From Deltaproteobacteria bacterium (lineage in GTDB: Bacteria > Desulfobacterota > JADFXK01), in assembly GCA_015233285.1 (NCBI GenBank), contig JADFYA010000048.1, forward strand, positions 520 to 14,109: DNA of 13,590 bases. Direction: 5' to 3'. Positions 7,384-12,552 of the stretch are shown one piece after another. The position numbers were made by a program, and so were the translations under genes. A model generated the notes under the pieces. It did not search any database. It was given only the letters and a program-made list of their open reading frames with translations, and was not told the origin of the DNA. The stretch's first letter is position 1; each line of letters begins with the position of its first letter.

Positions 7384-8373
7384 CTACCGCCACTCCACCA
7401 GCGAGCTACCCCAAGTCAGACCTCCCCCGAAAGCAGTCAGAATAATCCGGTGTCCCGCTTTGACGGCCCCGGTCCTGACCGCCTCATCCAAGGCAATGGG
7501 GACCGTCGCCGAAGAGATATTTCCATATTTATGGACAGTGACATAGACTTTATCCATGGGTGCATCGAGTTTCTTGGCCAGCGCTTGAAGCATCCGGAGA
7601 TTGGCCTGATGGGGGATAATCAGGTCCACGTCGTTGATGGTTATCCCGTTGAAGTCCAAGACCTCTTGACACGATTCGGCGAAATGGTTCACCGCCACCC
7701 GAAAAGACTGGTTGGCCTCGATCAGTTTCAGGTAATGGAGTCCCTGGGCGACACTTTCATGGGAGATGGGCGTGGTCTTGGAGCCGCCGCCGGGCATGAG
7801 CAGATTAGCTCCATTGGCCCCGTCAGTGTGAATGAAGGTGGACTTGACCTCCGGGCCTGGGACGTCTCTTTCCAACATCACGGCCCCGGCCCCGTCACCC
7901 CACAGGATACAAGAGCCCCGGTCCGACCAATCCACCACCCTGGTCATGATTTCTCCGGCCACGACCAGGGCGTTGCGGCAGAATCCGGCTCGAAGATACA
8001 TTTCGGCGGTGTGCAGGGCAAAGATGAACCCGGAACAGGCCGCAGTCAGGTCAAAGGTCACCGCCTGAGGCGCATTGAGTTTGGCCTGGAGCCAATTGGC
8101 CGCGGCAGGACAATGGGTGTCCGGCGTGATCGTCGCGAAAATAATCAGTTCCACCTCGCCGGGTGATTTACCCGCCGCGTCCAATGCTCTTAATGACGCC
8201 TGAAGCCCCAGATCCGAGGTGTAGACATCCGGGGCGGCCCGCCTTCTTTCCTGGACTCCGGTCCTTTTTACAATCCATTCGTCGGTGGTATCCAAAGACT
8301 TGATGATTTCGGCGTTGGTCAATACATATTCCGGCAGATAAGAACCTGTACCGGTGATATGGATGGTCGTCAT
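7384..8373 (-). CDS. fabH: Beta-ketoacyl-ACP synthase III (FabH)
   Basis: The protein has 329 residues, full length for the family. It condenses acetyl-CoA (or another short acyl-CoA) with malonyl-ACP to start fatty-acid synthesis in the cytoplasm. The catalytic triad is visible: Cys113 in TAACSGF, His255 in IIPHQANLRM and Asn285 in HKYGNISSAT. The N-terminus (TGTGSYLPE, then the DEWIVKRTG-x-x-ERR stretch) and the C-terminal GFGGG-type loop, here AFGGGLTWGS, are also standard. The ATG at 8371-8373 has GGGAG 11 bases upstream, a slightly long spacing. The gene stands alone, without plsX, fabD, fabG or acpP beside it, and has its own strong promoter at 8498-8526. An unusual acyl-CoA specificity cannot be read from sequence. 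Confidence 0.96.
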   Translation of the reverse strand: MTTIHITGTGSYLPEYVLTNAEIIKSLDTTDEWIVKRTGVQERRRAAPDVYTSDLGLQASLRALDAAGKSPGEVELIIFATITPDTHCPAAANWLQAKLNAPQAVTFDLTAACSGFIFALHTAEMYLRAGFCRNALVVAGEIMTRVVDWSDRGSCILWGDGAGAVMLERDVPGPEVKSTFIHTDGANGANLLMPGGGSKTTPISHESVAQGLHYLKLIEANQSFRVAVNHFAESCQEVLDFNGITINDVDLIIPHQANLRMLQALAKKLDAPMDKVYVTVHKYGNISSATVPIALDEAVRTGAVKAGHRIILTAFGGGLTWGSSLVEWR

Positions 8374-8497
8374 GAATTAATTTTCTCCCGTGAAGATATG
8401 AAAGTAGACCCCAGATCGGCAGGAGAACCCGAGGCGGTATACGGCTGTTTGGTTGGCCGGTTACGCTCAACCCTAATTCAATTAACCGGGCCTAAAT

Positions 8498-8526
8498 ACA
8501 ATAGGTATTGCTCGATTCTTTGTCAA
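8498..8526 (-). promoter_or_regulatory. Near-consensus sigma-70 promoter of fabH
   Basis: Read on the minus strand: a perfect TTGACA at 8526-8521, a 17-base spacer, then TATTGT at 8503-8498. The start would be near 8491, giving a leader of about 118 nt before the fabH ATG. I see no hairpin or obvious operator in that leader. Confidence 0.7.
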
Positions 8527-8669
8527 GTCAAAAAGAGCCTGGGGGATGAACGATCGGTTTTCAGCCCTGGCCGGAGGAATACAATCGGAAGTTAGTCGTT
8601 CCAGTCCACCGTCTTAGTTACGGGAATGGTTAATTTCTACGGAATGCTCATGGGGAGATGCCTGGAGTC

Positions 8670-8687
8670 GGGGCGGGAAGGGCAGGG
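8670..8687 (+). other. Guanine-quadruplex motif
   Basis: Four G-runs with very short loops: GGGG, C, GGG, AA, GGG, CA, GGG. This fits the canonical G3+N1-7 pattern with loops of 1, 2 and 2 bases. It lies on the plus strand, about 145 bases upstream of the -35 box of the fabH promoter, which reads the other way. Folding in the cell is inference. Confidence 0.6.
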
Positions 8688-8716
8688 AGGACGGAGATTG
8701 CCGAGAAAAAGGAATT

Positions 8717-8758
8717 GCGTCCAGGCCGGCGATTTTTTTGAACCACTGACCTGGACGC
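8717..8758. repeat. 9-bp perfect inverted repeat downstream of the porin gene
   Basis: GCGTCCAGG (8717-8725) and CCTGGACGC (8750-8758) are exact reverse complements separated by 24 bases, which include a run of seven T on the plus strand. It begins 42 bases after the porin stop in the direction of transcription, so it may form a 3'-end stem-loop. No T-run follows the second arm on either strand. Confidence 0.55.
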
Positions 8759-8799
8759 TGTATATCACGGGCGTTGGATCACCCAGAGACGATTAAACC

Positions 8800-9597
8800 T
8801 TAGAAGGCCATCCCCAAGGTAACGCCGCCAAAGAAGAACTGCGAATTGTCGCTAAAGCTGGTGGCTTGGATCTCATTCTTGGCCGTGTTGGTCAGAGGAA
8901 AAGAGTAACCGATTTGTGGCTGCGCGGTGAAGTAAGTGCAGAATGGGATTGTCATGCCGACGGTGACCAGACCATCGTGGAAAGCGTTAAAGTTACTCGT
9001 GGTCGGTTTGAGGTTGTCGTCATATTCGACAGTTTTGTCGGTATCCGATTTAAGGTAGCCGACTGACGCAGCCAGGTCCACGGTTATCTTGTCCACCACC
9101 GGAATTGAATGGTTGACGCCAAGCTTGAAATACCAGCCGGGGTAGTGAGCAAATTCACGGTAAACAGTCAAGGTCGGAGTCAGCAAGCAATTTCCCGCCA
9201 CCTTGAGAAATAATTCTTGAGAATCGAAGTTGCTGGTGGCCAGGGCATAGTAGATGTACCCGGCGCCGACGGTTACCGGACCCAGGTCGTAGTCATAGGT
9301 CAGAGTCAGGTCGGTTTCGGTCCATCTGGAGTTTTTGTCATCACTGGCGGGATCAAAATGTCTGGTATCTAAATTTCCCCAGACATCCATCTTGAACCCC
9401 TTATAACCGACGTTGACATCCGGTTGAATGACCAGACTATCCTTGCTTAGTTCGTAGCCACGCCAGATGTATTTGCTGAAAAATCCGGCTGATACTGAAG
9501 TGGCTGGCTTATCTTGAGCGACGCAGATGGAAAACATGCTCACGGTCATCATGAGGATAAGCATAACGGTCAATATGGCTCTTACCTTCGTTTTCAT
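8800..9597 (-). CDS. TorF-type outer-membrane beta-barrel protein (putative porin)
   Basis: The protein has 265 residues. A signal peptide of about 27 residues (Lys-rich start, hydrophobic core, CVAQ before DKPA) is followed by alternating polar/aromatic beta strands, and the protein ends with Phe, as outer-membrane barrels do. The first strands (SAGFFSKYIWRGYELS, then QPDVNVGY and VWGN) resemble the TIGR02001/TorF putative porin family, though the gene name torF is not established here. The Cys in the leader does not sit in a proper lipobox, so this is not an obvious lipoprotein. AGGAGG six bases before the ATG is a strong ribosome-binding site. Substrate and function are unknown. The upstream AT-rich region holds candidate promoter elements. 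Confidence 0.8.
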   Translation of the reverse strand: MKTKVRAILTVMLILMMTVSMFSICVAQDKPATSVSAGFFSKYIWRGYELSKDSLVIQPDVNVGYKGFKMDVWGNLDTRHFDPASDDKNSRWTETDLTLTYDYDLGPVTVGAGYIYYALATSNFDSQELFLKVAGNCLLTPTLTVYREFAHYPGWYFKLGVNHSIPVVDKITVDLAASVGYLKSDTDKTVEYDDNLKPTTSNFNAFHDGLVTVGMTIPFCTYFTAQPQIGYSFPLTNTAKNEIQATSFSDNSQFFFGGVTLGMAF

Positions 9598-9716
9598 CCC
9601 TTTCCTCCTTGGGCCAACAATAGATTGGTTAAAAATCCAGCGTGAATAAAAAGGACCAGCGCCCCCGGTGATTTCCTTATTAACACGCCTGGGTGACTTG
9701 TTTTAACACTGAATAT

Positions 9717-9733
9717 AGCAAAATAGATACCAA
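9717..9733 (-). promoter_or_regulatory. Candidate sigma-54-type promoter of the porin gene
   Basis: On the minus strand TTGGTATCTATTTTGCT has the GG-N10-GC spacing of -24/-12 promoters, with TTGG and TTGCT matching consensus but the central CACG not conserved. The start would be near 9706, about 110 nt before the ATG. An alternative is a sigma-70 promoter in the same place: ATGACA, 17 bases, TATTTT. A perfect palindrome TATTGCAATA (9751-9760) and an imperfect one (9731-9744) lie here and just upstream and could bind a regulator. Confidence 0.35.
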
Positions 9734-9997
9734 CAGATCTATTGTCATGATATTGCAATAAATTGATTTGGCAAGAAGTGAATTTGGGGCGATCCAGAAT
9801 GACAATTTTGTAGCATCTATTCAACCTTTGAACAAAAATGTATGATTTGTTTCTTTCCAGGAAAATTCTGAAGCCGGGTGCTTTTCCCCAGGTACCGCGA
9901 CGTTATACTTTGCTTGGAAATGGTGGAATCCGGCATTGACTTCTGTAGTTATGGCCGGCCGGATATTCGTCGGTCAGGCCCCGGCGGCGGTTTTGTC
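9734..9997. other. Non-coding control region between the divergent porin and holB genes
   Basis: The part nearest the porin gene is AT-rich and holds palindromes (9751-9760, and TTCAA-cct-TTGAA near 9820). The part nearest holB is GC-rich. The only open frames are short, lack ribosome-binding sites and have no recognisable product. Confidence 0.5.
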
Positions 9998-10026
9998 TTG
10001 ATTTGAATGCTCTTATTTTATATACT
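9998..10026 (+). promoter_or_regulatory. Sigma-70 promoter of holB
   Basis: TTGATT at 9998-10003, a 17-base spacer, then TATACT at 10021-10026. The start would be near 10033, which places it downstream of the earliest possible start codon of the holB frame and favours the ATG at 10109. Confidence 0.5.
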
Positions 10027-10108
10027 TACCAATTGGACAAAATGGTCATCGACGAGCTTCCAGGTCAGACGGGACGGGAGCGGAAGAAGGCCCGGCCGGG
10101 AACACATT

Positions 10109-11098
10109 ATGTCATTTAAACAAATTAAGGGTCAGCCGAAGGCGGTATCGGCATTGATCTCAGCCATCATCTCAAAGCGTCTGTCCCATGCCTATTTGTT
10201 TACCGGTATCGACGGGATAGGCAAACGGACCACGGCTTTGGAGCTGGCCAAGGCGGTCAACTGCGAATATCCGGTAACCGGGGATAGTTGTGGTAAGTGC
10301 CGATCATGCGGCAAGATTGAGGCCGGATTGCACCCGGACGTCCGGATGATTGAACCCCATGAGGGGGCAAACAACATCAAAATAGAACAAATCCGGGAAA
10401 TCAAGCGCTGGATGCGGTTCAGGCCCAATGAGGGCCGTTATCGGGTCACGATTATTCCAGGGTATTATCCCCTGACCGATGAGGCCTCCAATGCTTTACT
10501 CAAAACCCTGGAAGAACCGCCCCAAGACAACATTTTGGTCTTGACGGCCGTGGATCGGAGAAAGGTCCTGGCCACCATCGCCTCGAGGTGTCAACAGATC
10601 CCTTTTAATCCTCTCCCAGAGGCCCTGGTGGCGGAATTTATCGCCGAAAAGTATAAACTGAATCTGGACCAGGCCAGGCTTAGCGCCTTGATGGCCTCGG
10701 GAAGTCTTAAGCGGGCCGGCATGTTCGCCAAGTCTGATTTTTTTGGCTTGCGGGAAGACTTCGTCGCCTTGATGTCTAGACCGGGCCGAACTGACTTGAG
10801 CCGGATATTCTTACTTTCCAAGCGATTGTCGCAGCTCAAGGAAGACCTCCATGATTTTTTTTACCTGATCAAACTTTTGTATCGGGACGAGCTAATCCTG
10901 GCGGGTGATGGTGCCTCAGCCGGAATAACTAATTTTGATCACCTGGAGGTCCTCCAAAAGTTGGCCCAAGACGAGCCGGGCCTCCGGATATTTGACAAAC
11001 TAGACCGGATAAACCGGGCGGAACGAGCCATCCTTAGGAACGCTAATCGGCAATTGGCCCTGGATACATTGCTGATCAGTCTATTAACCACACCGTGA
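10109..11098 (+). CDS. holB: DNA polymerase III subunit delta' (clamp-loader subunit)
   Basis: From the ATG at 10109 the protein has 329 residues and starts MSFKQIKGQ, the normal opening of the family. It is part of the clamp loader that puts the beta sliding clamp on DNA. Visible features are a Walker-A-like GIDGIGKRT (33-41), a zinc module C52/C61/C64/C67, NALLKTLEEPP (128-138) and the SRC motif (159-161). The Walker B acidic residues, normally in IIDDAD, are replaced by IIPGYY (115-120), consistent with delta' being a non-hydrolysing subunit. An in-frame start at 10007 would add 34 residues unlike the family and would lie upstream of the predicted transcription start. No strong Shine-Dalgarno precedes the ATG. 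The gene leads the ricT-metG cluster, separated from it by a 290-nt leader. Confidence 0.92.
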   Translation: MSFKQIKGQPKAVSALISAIISKRLSHAYLFTGIDGIGKRTTALELAKAVNCEYPVTGDSCGKCRSCGKIEAGLHPDVRMIEPHEGANNIKIEQIREIKRWMRFRPNEGRYRVTIIPGYYPLTDEASNALLKTLEEPPQDNILVLTAVDRRKVLATIASRCQQIPFNPLPEALVAEFIAEKYKLNLDQARLSALMASGSLKRAGMFAKSDFFGLREDFVALMSRPGRTDLSRIFLLSKRLSQLKEDLHDFFYLIKLLYRDELILAGDGASAGITNFDHLEVLQKLAQDEPGLRIFDKLDRINRAERAILRNANRQLALDTLLISLLTTP

Positions 11099-11117
11099 TG
11101 ATGCTTCTAAGATCACT

Positions 11118-11171
11118 GTTGCTGGTTGCTTGTTACTCGTTGAAGACAACCATCAACTAGAAACCAGTAAC
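11118..11171. repeat. Inverted-repeat element downstream of holB
   Basis: GTTGCTGGTT (11118-11127) and AACCAGTAAC (11162-11171) pair over ten positions, with one G-T pair in RNA. The intervening 34 bases hold a second small hairpin, GTTG-AAGA-CAAC (11139-11150). The repetitive GTTGCTGG/AACCAG composition is reminiscent of dispersed intergenic repeats, but only one copy is in this window. It may also serve as a 3' end for the holB transcript, although no T-run follows. Confidence 0.45.
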
Positions 11172-11204
11172 CATGTCATCTCCAAAAGGGACAATGATGA
11201 CCGT

Positions 11205-11232
11205 TTGAGGTATATGTTGTATTCATTATAAC
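11205..11232 (+). promoter_or_regulatory. Candidate sigma-70 promoter of ricT-metG
   Basis: TTGAGG at 11205-11210, a 16-base spacer, then TATAAC at 11227-11232. The start near 11239 would give a leader of about 150 nt that contains all the palindromes listed below. Confidence 0.4.
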
Positions 11233-11263
11233 CCCGGACCGGATGATTAACTTTGATGATAAG

Positions 11264-11285
11264 ACGTTCAAAGACTTCTGAACGT
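11264..11285. repeat. Inverted repeat in the ricT leader (ACGTTC/GAACGT)
   Basis: ACGTTC (11264-11269) and GAACGT (11280-11285) are perfect 6-bp arms separated by 10 bases. It could be an operator half-site pair or an RNA hairpin in the leader. Confidence 0.4.
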
Positions 11286-11288
11286 GAT

Positions 11289-11308
11289 GTGCTCCTTTAG
11301 GGAGACAC
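11289..11308 (+). repeat. Hairpin in the ricT leader
   Basis: GTGCTCC pairs with GGAG-CAC with a single bulged A and a 5-base loop TTTAG. It lies about 20 bases after the previous inverted repeat began and about 80 bases before the ricT ATG. Confidence 0.4.
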
Positions 11309-11339
11309 GATTAAGGTGACAAATATAGAGGTGCGACTG

Positions 11340-11354
11340 CACGGCCCGGCCGTG
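11340..11354. repeat. GC-rich perfect palindrome in the ricT leader
   Basis: CACGGCC-C-GGCCGTG: two 7-base arms around one central base. It is followed six bases later by the AT-flanked palindrome at 11361-11374. Confidence 0.5.
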
Positions 11355-11360
11355 TAGCCG

Positions 11361-11374
11361 TTTTCACGTGAAAA
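11361..11374. promoter_or_regulatory. 14-bp perfect palindrome beside the ricT ribosome-binding site (candidate operator)
   Basis: TTTTCACGTGAAAA is a perfect palindrome. Its right arm runs into the ribosome-binding sequence (AAGGTGAG) of ricT, whose ATG is at 11389. In DNA it looks like a dimeric regulator site with a CACGTG core. In RNA the hairpin would compete with ribosome binding. Neither role is proven. Confidence 0.5.
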
Positions 11375-11388
11375 GGTGAGACAAAAAT

Positions 11389-12552
11389 ATGATCGATGCT
11401 GATGATAACAATCAGGTGGAATCTGCCGACCACACCCCGGTGGAATCTGAGTATACCGACTACACCCCGGTGGAGTCTACCGACGACCAGCCTGTGGCAT
11501 GTTCTGCCTGCCATAAAGCCAATTCCGAACTGATCACGGAACTCCATCCAATGCAAAGAATTGTCTGGATCAGGTTTCGGCCGCGGGGCAAACTATACGC
11601 CTTTGACCCGGTTGATCTTGTAGTTAAGAAGACCGACCAGGTTATCGTCCAAACCGAGTATGGTCTGGCCTTGGGAGAAGTTTCCGACACTCCCGGTAGT
11701 TACATCCCCAATAAAGCCCTGGCCAAGGTGGTCCGGCCGGCTACCCCGGCTGATATCGCCCAGGCCGAGAAGATGCTGGCCAGGGAACGCATTGCTTACG
11801 ATTTTTGTATGGAGCGGATCAAAGAACGCAACCTGCCGATGAATATGGTCTCAGTGGACGCCTTTTTTGACGGCAGCAAAATAATATTCTTTTTCACGGC
11901 CGAGGGTCGGATCGATTTCCGGGAACTGGTCAAGGATCTGGTCCATCGGTTCCATACCCGGGTAGAGATGCGTCAGATCGGGGTCCGAAATCAGGCCAAG
12001 ATGGTTGGAGGGCTGGGAAACTGCGGCCGGGAACTTTGCTGTGCCACCTTCTTAAACACCTTTGACCCCATTTCCATCAAGATGGCCAAAGAACAGAATT
12101 TGTCATTGAATCCAAGCAAGATATCCGGAGCTTGCGGGAGACTCATGTGTTGCTTGACCTATGAGTACGGCACTTACCTCGACGCCAAGAAGGGTTTGCC
12201 CAAATTCGGCAAAAAGATCAATACCCCTTTGGGGAGCGGCAAAGTCATCAGGCTGAATGTCTTGGCCGGGAAGATTACGGTGGAACTGGAATCCGGGAAA
12301 GAGGCGGAATTCTCAGCGGAACAATTAGCCACGGCATTAGAGCCGGAGGCGCAGGTGAAACCTGAGAAACCCGAAAAACTTGATAAATCCGAGAGGCCTG
12401 AGAAACCCGAGAAACACGAGAAAGCGGACAGGCCGGAGAAAGCAGAGAAACAAGAGAAAGCAGAGAGATCGGAGAGATCGGATAAGCCGGAAAAACCAGA
12501 GAAATCGGAGAAGGAAGAAAGAAGGCCCGGTAAGAAAAGGGAGGACAAATGA
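11389..12552 (+). CDS. ricT: RicT/YaaT-type PSP1-domain protein with low-complexity tails
   Basis: The protein has 387 residues. The core (about 55-318) matches the PSP1/RicT family, with the diagnostic cysteine sets NCGRELCC (C212, C217, C218) and ACGRLMCC (C249, C254, C255). In Bacillus subtilis RicT works with RicA and RicF in a complex carrying [4Fe-4S] clusters that affects RNA processing, sporulation and biofilm formation. The role in this phylum is not known. The N-terminus adds about 50 residues with two copies of YTPVES/HTPVES and an extra CSAC (C38, C41). The C-terminus from about 323 is a 65-residue run of Lys-Pro-Glu-Lys type repeats. AAGGTGAG upstream of the ATG supports the start. 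It lies between holB and metG, and its stop overlaps the metG start. Confidence 0.88.
   Translation: MIDADDNNQVESADHTPVESEYTDYTPVESTDDQPVACSACHKANSELITELHPMQRIVWIRFRPRGKLYAFDPVDLVVKKTDQVIVQTEYGLALGEVSDTPGSYIPNKALAKVVRPATPADIAQAEKMLARERIAYDFCMERIKERNLPMNMVSVDAFFDGSKIIFFFTAEGRIDFRELVKDLVHRFHTRVEMRQIGVRNQAKMVGGLGNCGRELCCATFLNTFDPISIKMAKEQNLSLNPSKISGACGRLMCCLTYEYGTYLDAKKGLPKFGKKINTPLGSGKVIRLNVLAGKITVELESGKEAEFSAEQLATALEPEAQVKPEKPEKLDKSERPEKPEKHEKADRPEKAEKQEKAERSERSDKPEKPEKSEKEERRPGKKREDK

Larger units (their letters stand above)
8527..8799. other. Non-coding stretch between fabH promoter and porin gene
   Basis: No credible gene was seen on either strand. The plus strand is strongly purine-rich from about 8651 to 8713 and contains a four-run guanine motif (8670-8687). 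A 9-bp inverted repeat (8717-8758) lies nearer the end of the porin gene. I could not identify a rho-independent terminator with a T-run for the porin gene. Confidence 0.6.

Noticed and set aside
8168..8470. 100-residue minus-strand frame overlapping the fabH start.
   Set aside because: It is out of frame with fabH and most of it lies within the fabH coding sequence; it is a shadow frame.
9594..9824. A 76-residue minus-strand frame whose stop overlaps the porin ATG (ATGA).
   Set aside because: It starts with TTG, has no ribosome-binding site, covers the candidate promoter and palindromes, and resembles no family I know. The stop/start overlap is probably chance.
10007..10108. 34-residue N-terminal extension of holB.
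   Set aside because: It would overlap the predicted -10 box, and the residues are unlike the family. MSFKQIKGQ at 10109 is the normal start.
11260..11388. T-box or other known riboswitch ahead of ricT-metG.
   Set aside because: Hairpins are present, but no T-box consensus, specifier loop or recognised aptamer core could be seen.
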